From Sphingobacteriales bacterium (GTDB lineage Bacteria > Bacteroidota > Bacteroidia > Chitinophagales > UBA2359), in NCBI GenBank assembly GCA_016718845.1, contig JADKCK010000046.1:1-42484 (forward strand): a stretch of DNA of 42,484 bases. The letters are read 5' to 3'. How positions within the stretch are numbered: position 1 is the stretch's first letter; the number at the start of each line of letters is the position of its first letter. The notes under the pieces are model-generated. The model was not told the origin of the DNA and searched no databases. It worked only from the letters and a program-made list of their open reading frames with translations. Of this stretch, positions 29,527 through 36,737 are shown in pieces. The position numbers and the translations under genes were made by a program.

Positions 29527-31692
29527 ATGCAAAATATATTTTTTATTTTAGTAGCAATACTATTACCTATTGTTGGCTTTGCTCAAAACAATTTCGAAGC
29601 CACTATTAAAGATGCCGACACCAAAGAAGTGCTAATTGGTGCTACCGCTTTGCTAAAAGGCACAAAAAACGCCGTAGTTGCCGATGTTGACGGCAAAGTG
29701 CAAATTAGTAATGTGCCAAATGGGGTGCAAACCATTGTATTTAGCTATGTTGGCTACGAACCACAAGAGCAAACATTTAGTTTTCCGTTAAACCAAGCAA
29801 TTGAGGTATTGTTGGCAAGCGGGCATGGCGAAGAATTAGAAGAAATAGTGATTAGTAGCACCCGAGCCAGCCGCACCTTTGACAATACGCCCACCCGAAT
29901 AGAGCATATTAGCGCAGAAGAAATTGACGAAAAAAGCAATATGCGCCCCACCAACGTTTCGATGCTACTGCACGAAAGCACAGGCATACAAGTACAGCAA
30001 ACAAGTTATACATCGGCAAACCAAAGTATACGTATACAAGGGCTTGATGGCAGATATACACAAATACTAAAAGATGGCTTGCCTGTGTTTGGCGGTTTTG
30101 CGGGTAGTTTAAGCATTTTGGACATTCCACCCTTAGATTTACGACAAGTTGAGGTGATAAAAGGTAGCTCGTCGACGCTTTATGGCGGCGGAGCCATTGC
30201 TGGTGTGGTAAATTTTATTAGCGAAGAACCCAAAGAAAAAAGAACAGTTAAGCTAATTGTTAACCAAACATCTACCTTAGCCACCGATTTAAGCACTTTT
30301 GTATCGCACAAAAACAAAAAATTTGGCTATTCGGTTTTAGGTACCGCTAATTATCAACGCCGATACGATGTAGATAACGACCATTTTACCGAACTACCCG
30401 AAACCAAAGTGTTGGGCTTAAATCCAAAATTGTTTTACTATATAAACAATACCACCAGTTTAGTAATTGGTCATAGCATAACTTACCAAGACCGTTTTGG
30501 CGGCGATAGCCAAGTAATTGACAACAAAGCAGATGCTAACCACACTTATTTTGAACGAAACAAGAGCCTACGAAACATTACTTTTGCACAGTTTAACAAG
30601 GCTTTTAACTCGCAAAGTAACCTATGTGTTAAACAAACATTTGGCGTTTTTGAGCGCAGCATTGCCATACCAAGCTACTATTTTAAAGGGCAACAAAAAA
30701 ATGCTTTTACCGATGTTTCTTATCTGCAAAAAAGCAACAAACACACCTTAGTAATAGGCTCAAATTTGTTGTACGATAATTTTACCGAAGCAGCCGATAG
30801 CAGCCTTGTAAAACGCGATTATGTACAAATTACAAGCGGCGTTTACATGCAAGACAACTGGGATATAAGCCCCAAATTGCTTTTAGAAGGCGGTTTTAGG
30901 TTAGATTATGCACCTAATTATGGCGTGTTTCCGCTGCCCCGACTAAGCGCCCTTTACAAGTTTAACAACCATTTGAGCAGCCGTTTAGGTGGCGGGTTAG
31001 GCTACAAACTACCCACCATTTTTAGCGAACAAACCGAATCGATAACGTTTAAGCAGGTGTTACCGATAAACAATACTGTACAGGCAGAAAAAAGTTATGG
31101 AGCTACTTTTGATGTAAACTACAAAAACTTTATTGGCAATAAATTTTCGTATGCCATCAACCAACTGTTTTTTGTAACACAACTAAACAAACCTTTAGTG
31201 CTACAAAGCGATGCCCAAAATAACTTACTGTACAACAATGCCAACCAACCTATTGTAAGCAATGGCTTTGAAACCAACCTAAAACTAAGCTACGATTTTA
31301 TAAAACTATTTTTGGGTTATACCTACACCAATGCCAAAGCTACCTACTTAACAGGCAACCAACAAATAGCACTTTTACCCAAAAATAAACTCAATTTTTC
31401 GTTGATTGCCGAAAAACACCAAAACTTTAAAATTGGCTTCGAAGGTTTTTTAGGTGGCGAACAATTATTTAGTAACGGAACAGTAGCTAAACCTTACTCG
31501 GAGTTTGGATTTTTTGTAGAAAAAACTTTTGGTAAAATAAGCATCTACCTTAATGCCGAAAACTTTACCGATACGCGTCAAAATCGTTTTATGCAGGTAG
31601 TATCGGCACCACATACAAATCCAACATTTTCGGAAATTTACACACATACAGAAGGACGCGTATTTAATGGCGGTGTAAAAATTAAGCTTTAA
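29527..31692 (+). CDS. TonB-dependent outer-membrane receptor with carboxypeptidase-like N-terminal domain
   Basis: 721 residues. A signal peptide (1-~19) is followed by a CarboxypepD-regulatory-like domain (~22-100, 'ATIKDADTKEVLIGATALLKGT', 'FSYVGYEPQEQTF'), then 'LEEIVISST' near the TonB-box region. The plug domain (~115-225) contains 'GIQVQQTS', 'RIQGLDGRYTQILKDGLP', 'VEVIKGSSSTLYGGGAIAGVVNF'. A 22-strand-type barrel ends '...EGRVFNGGVKIKL'. It imports a substrate across the outer membrane using TonB energy. With no SusD partner and a His/Cys-rich protein upstream, a metal, metallophore or haem ligand is more likely than a glycan (inference). A lipoprotein gene follows after 156 bases. 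Confidence 0.92.
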   Translation: MQNIFFILVAILLPIVGFAQNNFEATIKDADTKEVLIGATALLKGTKNAVVADVDGKVQISNVPNGVQTIVFSYVGYEPQEQTFSFPLNQAIEVLLASGHGEELEEIVISSTRASRTFDNTPTRIEHISAEEIDEKSNMRPTNVSMLLHESTGIQVQQTSYTSANQSIRIQGLDGRYTQILKDGLPVFGGFAGSLSILDIPPLDLRQVEVIKGSSSTLYGGGAIAGVVNFISEEPKEKRTVKLIVNQTSTLATDLSTFVSHKNKKFGYSVLGTANYQRRYDVDNDHFTELPETKVLGLNPKLFYYINNTTSLVIGHSITYQDRFGGDSQVIDNKADANHTYFERNKSLRNITFAQFNKAFNSQSNLCVKQTFGVFERSIAIPSYYFKGQQKNAFTDVSYLQKSNKHTLVIGSNLLYDNFTEAADSSLVKRDYVQITSGVYMQDNWDISPKLLLEGGFRLDYAPNYGVFPLPRLSALYKFNNHLSSRLGGGLGYKLPTIFSEQTESITFKQVLPINNTVQAEKSYGATFDVNYKNFIGNKFSYAINQLFFVTQLNKPLVLQSDAQNNLLYNNANQPIVSNGFETNLKLSYDFIKLFLGYTYTNAKATYLTGNQQIALLPKNKLNFSLIAEKHQNFKIGFEGFLGGEQLFSNGTVAKPYSEFGFFVEKTFGKISIYLNAENFTDTRQNRFMQVVSAPHTNPTFSEIYTHTEGRVFNGGVKIKL

Positions 31693-31848
31693 ACACCTCT
31701 TTTTGTAGCATTAGATTTAAATTCAAGTAGTTTTCACAAAAAAACTTGCTGATTTTAAACCTTCTGCCCATTGTCACAGTCTTACAAACAGTTTTTTAAA
31801 CAATTGCTAATCATTTATTTCTTTACATCAATAAACAAGCACAACAGC

Positions 31849-32271
31849 ATGAAACAGCTTTTTTTAATGGCTTTTGTTTGCACCTTTGCATTGGCAAGCT
31901 GCACCAACACAGATACAAGCCAACCCGCCCAAAATATCGATCAAACACAAGCAGTAGACTCAACCGCACAAGCCGCTGATACAACTGCTCAATCCGTTGC
32001 AACCGAACAACCCGCAGCCGGAACCAAAGTAACAAAAACAGAAAAACCAGCTAGTGGCGGTGGCACCAGCACAAAAGGTGGCGGTGGCACAAAAGGCGAT
32101 GCTACAACACCCAAAGGCGAAGTAAGCAAACCCGAGGGTAACAACAGTGACCGTGGAGCATCGGTAACAACTGGCGGTGTAAAAAACACCCGCGACATTG
32201 TTGACCCAACTAAACGCCAAGACAACGTAAAAAACCAAAAAGATAGAGACGTAACACCTGTTAAGAAATAA
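31849..32271 (+). CDS. Low-complexity lipoprotein
   Basis: 140 residues. A lipoprotein signal peptide with lipobox 'LASC' (Cys18) precedes an entirely low-complexity chain rich in Thr, Ala, Gln, Gly and Lys, including 'SGGGTSTKGGGGTKGD', that is presumably disordered. It has no recognised domain and probably sits in the outer membrane as a lipid-anchored filler or linker. The ATG at 31849 was chosen because it starts the signal peptide; an upstream in-frame extension would add an implausible segment. It is followed at once by a strong terminator. It may be co-transcribed with the TonB receptor. Confidence 0.7.
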   Translation: MKQLFLMAFVCTFALASCTNTDTSQPAQNIDQTQAVDSTAQAADTTAQSVATEQPAAGTKVTKTEKPASGGGTSTKGGGGTKGDATTPKGEVSKPEGNNSDRGASVTTGGVKNTRDIVDPTKRQDNVKNQKDRDVTPVKK

Positions 32272-32289
32272 CTTATTTTTCTATCATTA

Positions 32290-32326
32290 AAACATCCCCC
32301 ATTACCATCAGTAGTGGGGGATGTTT
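32290..32326 (+). terminator. Terminator hairpin between convergent genes
   Basis: Stem AACATCCCCCATTAC / GTAGTGGGGGATGTT. A short T run follows on +. It lies just past the accC stop codon on the other strand, so it may serve both genes. Confidence 0.75.
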
Positions 32327-32330
32327 GGTT

Positions 32331-33821
32331 TTATACACGCAGTTTCCAATTGCTGCGTTTTTGTTTAGTAACTACAGTAGGGCTATTATTTGCCCCCGAT
32401 TTGTTTTGCTGCTGCCCAAATACTTTTACGGCAATAAGCGCCGCAACTTGGGCTTCGGTGGCATCGTATTTTTGTAAGTATTCGGGCTTAAAGTGTTCTT
32501 TTACAAAATGTGTATTGTAGTTGCCCGTCACAAAACTGGGTTGCTCCATTGCCCAACGCCCAAATTTAAGGGTATTTTCGACACCCACAATATGGTATTC
32601 GTCAATGGCTTGTTTCATTCGTTCTATGGCTTCGGCTCGGGTGGCGGCATGTACCGACAGTTTCGAAATCATAGGATCGTAATAGATAGGTATGCTCATG
32701 CCTTCTTCAAAGCCATCATCTACCCTTATGCCCAAACCTTGCGGTGCGCGATAAACCGACAAAGTGCCAATGTCGGGTAAAAAGTTATTGCACGGGTCTT
32801 CGGCGTATACGCGCAATTCTAAAGCATGTCCGTTAATGTGCAAATCGTCTTGTGTAAACGATAAGGGCTGCCCCATTGCCACACGCACTTGCTCTTTTAC
32901 CAAATCAACACCTGTAATCCATTCTGTTACCGAGTGTTCGACTTGTAAACGGGTGTTCATCTCCAAAAAATAGTAATTCATCTTATCATCAACCAAAAAC
33001 TCAACCGTTCCAGCACCTACATAGTTGCACGACCTTGCCACATCGGTAGCACTTTTGCCCATTTGGGCGCGCATTTCGGGTGTAAGTATTGCCGACGGAG
33101 CCTCTTCGATAACCTTTTGATGACGGCGTTGTATCGAACACTCGCGCTCAAATAGGTATACTATATTACCGTGCATATCTGCCAAAACCTGTATTTCTAC
33201 GTGTCGTGGCGATGTAACATAACGCTCAATAAACACTGCACCATTGCCAAAAGCAGCTACGGCTTCGCTGATGGCTCGTTGCATCTGCTCGTCTAATTCT
33301 TCCATATTTTCTACAATGCGCATACCCTTGCCGCCGCCACCTGCCGCCGCCTTTATCAGCACCGGAAAACCTACTTCAACGGCAATGCGTTTAGCTTCTT
33401 CTAAATCGTGGATAGCCGTGTTTGTACCCGGCACCATAGGTATATTATAGGCAGATACGGTTTGTTTGGCAGCCAATTTGTCGCCCATCGTTTCGATTGC
33501 CGAGGGCGTAGGACCAATAAAAGTAATGCCTGCATCGGTTACTTTTTGTGCAAAAATGGCATTTTCGGACAAAAAGCCAAAGCCCGGATGTATGCCATCA
33601 ACGCCCAATTGGAGGGCAAAATCAATGATACGGTCGGCTTGTAAATACGACTGCGACGAGGGCGGAGCACCCAAACACACTGCTTCGTCGGCAAAACGCA
33701 CATGTGGCGAGTTGCGGTCGGCTTCGGAGTATACCGCTACCGTTTTTATGCCCATTTCGCGGATAGAACGCATAATTCGGAGCGCAATTTCGCCCCTATT
33801 GGCTACCAATATTTTTTTCAT
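32331..33821 (-). CDS. accC: Acetyl-CoA carboxylase biotin carboxylase subunit
   Basis: 496 residues. It catalyses ATP-dependent carboxylation of biotin on the carrier protein, the first half-reaction of malonyl-CoA (or propionyl-CoA) carboxylation. The N-terminal domain starts 'KKILVANRGEIALRIMRS'. The ATP-grasp core has the glycine-rich loop 'KAAAGGGGKGMRIV' (~160-173) and 'RHVEIQVLADMHGN'. 'ERECSIQRRHQKVIEEAP' and 'EMNTRLQVEHSVTEWITGVDL' (catalytic Arg and Glu region, ~288-308) follow. The last ~30 residues are a polar tail beyond the usual end. No accB/accA/accD or propionyl-CoA carboxylase partner lies beside it, so assignment to acetyl- rather than propionyl-CoA carboxylase is by similarity only. 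Confidence 0.93.
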   Translation of the reverse strand: MKKILVANRGEIALRIMRSIREMGIKTVAVYSEADRNSPHVRFADEAVCLGAPPSSQSYLQADRIIDFALQLGVDGIHPGFGFLSENAIFAQKVTDAGITFIGPTPSAIETMGDKLAAKQTVSAYNIPMVPGTNTAIHDLEEAKRIAVEVGFPVLIKAAAGGGGKGMRIVENMEELDEQMQRAISEAVAAFGNGAVFIERYVTSPRHVEIQVLADMHGNIVYLFERECSIQRRHQKVIEEAPSAILTPEMRAQMGKSATDVARSCNYVGAGTVEFLVDDKMNYYFLEMNTRLQVEHSVTEWITGVDLVKEQVRVAMGQPLSFTQDDLHINGHALELRVYAEDPCNNFLPDIGTLSVYRAPQGLGIRVDDGFEEGMSIPIYYDPMISKLSVHAATRAEAIERMKQAIDEYHIVGVENTLKFGRWAMEQPSFVTGNYNTHFVKEHFKPEYLQKYDATEAQVAALIAVKVFGQQQNKSGANNSPTVVTKQKRSNWKLRV

Positions 33822-34307
33822 TTAGCTCGATGTTATTTTTGGGCGTAAAATTGCACATTATTTTGCAAAAAAACAAACTTGACACAAAATTAAACCAAAA
33901 ACCATTTTAAGAGTCCATAAAATCATTAACCTACTCGTATGTTTGCGCACAAGAGGACACAGATTTTACGGATTAGACACCGATTTTAGAAAATGATTTA
34001 ATGTTGATTTAAAACCTAAATCTAAACAAAAAGTATAGGGTAATGGCAATCAAGATAACGACAGTAGTTTATTTGTTTGTTGAGCAATAGATTGTTCAAA
34101 GTGGGCTGCTTTGCAGGTACTAGCAAAATGTATGGTTATTTAAAATCCAATCAATCTAACATAAACTTACCTGTATCATTAAATAAAAACCCATCTTATC
34201 TGTGTCTAAACCGTAACATCTGTGTCCTAAATAACGCTACAATAGCCGTAGTGCGTAACAGCAGTAACTTATCTCAAACCTCTTTAACTAAGTAAAAAAC
34301 TTTTGTC
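33822..34307. other. Intergenic region with a long imperfect inverted repeat
   Basis: Arms at 33953-33990 (AGGACACAGATTTTACGG...) and 34193-34229 (its imperfect inverted copy, ...CCGTAACATCTGTGTCCT) enclose ~200 AT-rich bases. No protein is convincing here; the longest + strand ORF (from 34077) has no start signals or family. The arms resemble 'cacagatt..acggatta' phrases scattered in many bacterial intergenic regions. Confidence 0.55.
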
Positions 34308-35075
34308 ATGAAAATCAAAACATTTCTTTCTGTCGTTTTCAGTTTTATATTGCTGTCTACTAGTGTTTTTGCACAAAAAACCAGCATTTTTCACCTTAAA
34401 GTATACAACAATGCCCCCTTTGCGGTAGCCTTCGACGACCAAAAACCGCAAGAAGCACGCAGCGTCTATACCCTAAAAAACATACCCGAAGGGCGACACC
34501 TAATAAGGGTTTTTCAGCGTATGGCTAATACCCCGCCCAACAAACCGCCCATGCTTATTTTTGAAGACCGCATAGAAATCAACGAGCGTCGCGAAATTTT
34601 TGCCTATATAGATGCCAAAGGACGATACCGCATCCACCAAATCATCCACCTATCTAACGATGCCAACAACCCCTATTTGCAGCCCGAACCAACACCCGAA
34701 CAACCTAATTATGTACCCGAACAACCCCAAAACTCGCCACAAATACAACCTGTTAATCCATCGCCAACGCCCGCACCAACGGCAAACGTGATGAGCAACG
34801 AGCAATTTAACAACCTGCGTAATGCCGTAAAAGATTCTAATTTCGACGACCAACGCCTCGAAATTGCCAAACAAGGTATTAAAGCCAACACTTTAAGTAT
34901 TGACCAAATACGAGCGTTGATAGATGTGTTTAGCTTTGAATCGTCGAAGGTAGAAATAGCAAAATTTGCCTACAACTACACCCCCGACAAAAACCGATAC
35001 ACCGAACTTTACTCGGTATTTAAGTTTAGCAGCAGCACCGACGAGGTAATAAAATACATAAACACCCAACGATAA
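34308..35075 (+). CDS. Secreted DUF4476-domain protein
   Basis: 255 residues. A signal peptide (1-~22, 'STSVFAQ') precedes a beta-rich domain (~25-105, 'FHLKVYNNAPFAVAFDD', 'YTLKNIPEGRHLIRVF') like the PEGA-type module paired with this family. A Pro/Gln linker (~125-160) and a C-terminal DUF4476 domain (~165-253, 'LRNAVKDSNFDDQRLEIAKQ', 'IRALIDVFSFESSKVEIAKFAY') complete the chain. DUF4476 is a helical domain of unknown function widespread in secreted Bacteroidota proteins. The gene stands alone, with a perfect terminator 7 bases after the stop. No SD at the start. Confidence 0.85.
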   Translation: MKIKTFLSVVFSFILLSTSVFAQKTSIFHLKVYNNAPFAVAFDDQKPQEARSVYTLKNIPEGRHLIRVFQRMANTPPNKPPMLIFEDRIEINERREIFAYIDAKGRYRIHQIIHLSNDANNPYLQPEPTPEQPNYVPEQPQNSPQIQPVNPSPTPAPTANVMSNEQFNNLRNAVKDSNFDDQRLEIAKQGIKANTLSIDQIRALIDVFSFESSKVEIAKFAYNYTPDKNRYTELYSVFKFSSSTDEVIKYINTQR

Positions 35076-35081
35076 ACACCC

Positions 35082-35119
35082 AAACAGCCGTAAACAGTGC
35101 TTACGGCTGTTTTTTTTTG
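35082..35119 (+). terminator. Rho-independent terminator of the DUF4476 gene
   Basis: Stem AAACAGCCGTAA / TTACGGCTGTTT with an ACAGTGC loop, followed by a T run. Confidence 0.92.
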
Positions 35120-35419
35120 ATATGGAAATACCTTTTCATTTTTCTAAACCCACACTATTGCTTTGTTAAGGCAAAATTTTTTATCCTATAATCGTCCAAT
35201 AACTTAGCCTATTGCCACATTTACGGTCATCAAAACCATTCAAGCATTAATTTTAGCCATTTAAAAACCATTTTTGGCAAATAAAGCAACTAGCACCGCA
35301 TTTAAGTAAACTAATTGCAATTTTTTTTTTGATTTAGTATACCACAATCCAAAATAAAGCAGTACCTTTGCGCCCGAAAACAATATTCATAAAGCATTAC
35401 CACTAAAAAGGAGACACAC
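35120..35419 (+). promoter_or_regulatory. rpsU upstream region: -7 box and strong Shine-Dalgarno
   Basis: TACCTTTG at 35363-35370 is the -7 box. AAGGAG at 35408-35413 lies six bases before the ATG at 35420. This is the only strong SD among the starts in this window, most of which have A/T-rich, SD-free leaders. The rest of the region (35120-35360) is AT-rich with nothing recognised. Confidence 0.75.
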
Positions 35420-35614
35420 ATGTTAATTGTCGATGCAACCAAAGAAGACTCGATAGACAAAGCACTGAAAAAATACAAAAAAAAGTACGAAAAAGCGGGT
35501 GTTTTACGCCAACTACGCCGTCGCAAAGCCTTCGCTAAACCATCTGTTGAGCGTCGTACAGAGGTGTTAAAAGCGGTTTATCGTCAGCAGATGATTTTGG
35601 AAAACAAATTCTAA
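35420..35614 (+). CDS. rpsU: 30S ribosomal protein S21 (bS21)
   Basis: 64 residues, highly basic, with the family's N-terminus 'EDSIDKALKKYKKKYEKAGVL', the hallmark 'LRQLRRRKAFAKPSVERR' and a C-terminal helix. bS21 sits on the 30S platform near the 3' end of 16S rRNA. In Bacteroidia it helps hide the anti-Shine-Dalgarno sequence, which explains the rarity of SD-led genes in this group. Here the gene itself has a strong SD (35408-35413), consistent with a feedback loop in which ribosomes lacking bS21 preferentially translate its mRNA (established for relatives such as Flavobacterium; inferred here). Confidence 0.95.
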   Translation: MLIVDATKEDSIDKALKKYKKKYEKAGVLRQLRRRKAFAKPSVERRTEVLKAVYRQQMILENKF

Positions 35615-35641
35615 TCCATCAAGCAGTTTTATACGCTTATG

Positions 35642-35685
35642 CAGGTTTCGCTAATTACGGAATTAGAGAAACCTGTTTTTTTTTG
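35642..35685 (+). terminator. Rho-independent terminator of rpsU
   Basis: Stem CAGGTTTCGCTAATT / AATTAGAGAAACCTG (two mismatches) with loop ACGG and a nine-base T run. Confidence 0.9.
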
Positions 35686-35726
35686 TTTTGTCGCTGCTAA
35701 CCAATTTTAAATTTTATTCCATTTTC

Positions 35727-36527
35727 ATGAAAGTGCTTATCATAGGCGGAGGTAGCATGGGCTATACCTTTGCCGAAAGCTTTTTGTCGTCGCATGTCAT
35801 CCGCCCAAACGACCTTACCATACTCGACCACAACACCCAACGCATCGAACTATTGATGCGCCAACTAAAAGCCAACATAGAAACCAAACCCGACAACTTC
35901 ATCTCGGAACAAGATTTGATTGTACTTGCCGTAAAACCACAAGACTCCGAAAAACTGTGTAATCACATACGCACGTTTATCAAACCCAACCAAGTGGTAT
36001 TGTCTATTATGGCAGGCGTAAAAATGGCTACCCTACAAAACGCATTGGGCTTATCCAAAATTATTAGGGCTATGCCCAACCTACCCGCACAAGTAGGCAT
36101 GGGCATGACCGCCTTTACAGCCAGCGACGAAGTATCAAGACACGAACTGATAGAAGTCCAAAACCTACTATCTACCACCGGACGCGCCATCTATTTCGAA
36201 CGCGAAGACATGATTGATGCCGCCACTGCCGTTTCGGGTAGCGGGCCCGCTTACGTCTATTACTTTATGCAAAACATGATAGATGCCGCCACCCAAATAG
36301 GCTTCTCCGAGTCGCAAGCCGAACTAATGGTGTGGCAAACTATGCTGGGCGCACTACACCTACACAACAAAAGCAACCTTAGCTGCAACGAATGGATAAA
36401 ACGAGTAGCCTCGAAAGGCGGCACCACCGAAGCCGCCCTAAATGTGTTTAACCAAAACCAAATGTCCGATACCATTCAACAAGGCATAAAAGCCGCCTTT
36501 GACCGAGCCGAAGAATTGGGGCGATAA
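35727..36527 (+). CDS. proC: Pyrroline-5-carboxylate reductase
   Basis: 266 residues, the normal ProC length. It reduces 1-pyrroline-5-carboxylate to L-proline with NAD(P)H, the last step of proline synthesis. Motifs: the Rossmann 'VLIIGGGSMGYTFA' (residues 3-16), 'VLAVKPQD', 'IIRAMPNLPAQVG', and the C-terminal dimer-domain signatures 'AVSGSGPAYVYYFM' and 'VASKGGTTEAAL' (the ProC family signature, with Lys for the more common Pro). The ATG at 35727 places the Rossmann motif at the N-terminus; an in-frame codon 39 bases earlier would add residues with no family counterpart. It is followed by the abnormal G-rich stretch. Confidence 0.93.
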   Translation: MKVLIIGGGSMGYTFAESFLSSHVIRPNDLTILDHNTQRIELLMRQLKANIETKPDNFISEQDLIVLAVKPQDSEKLCNHIRTFIKPNQVVLSIMAGVKMATLQNALGLSKIIRAMPNLPAQVGMGMTAFTASDEVSRHELIEVQNLLSTTGRAIYFEREDMIDAATAVSGSGPAYVYYFMQNMIDAATQIGFSESQAELMVWQTMLGALHLHNKSNLSCNEWIKRVASKGGTTEAALNVFNQNQMSDTIQQGIKAAFDRAEELGR

Positions 36528-36534
36528 AACTTTT

Positions 36535-36670
36535 CCAAAAAAACAAAAAACGGCCGACCGGGGAAAGAAAAGGGGGGGGGGGGGGGGGGGGGGGGGGGGT
36601 TGGGGGAGGCCCAACCCGGGGGAAAACAAGAGGGACACCAAAAACCCCCCCAAAACCCTTACCAAAAGAA
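36535..36670. other. Abnormal G-rich stretch with a 28-base G homopolymer
   Basis: After 'cggccgaccgggg' the sequence runs into 28 consecutive Gs (36572-36599), then 'ttgggggaggcccaacccgggggaaaac' and blocks of Cs, before normal AT-rich sequence resumes near 36675. The composition is unlike anything else in the window and fits an assembly artefact. The true proC-helicase spacer, probably including a terminator, is likely corrupted here. Confidence 0.7.
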
Positions 36671-36737
36671 AATTATCATATTAAACGAATAGCATTTAGT
36701 AATATGTTGTTACTATTTCGCCATACGCAATAAATAA

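Noticed and set aside
34077..34295. 72-residue + strand protein
   Set aside because: No promoter near its start, no recognisable features, and it lies within and across the inverted-repeat region.
36499..36684. Gly-rich small protein across the G run
   Set aside because: It overlaps the 3' end of proC in another frame and depends on the artefact-like G homopolymer.
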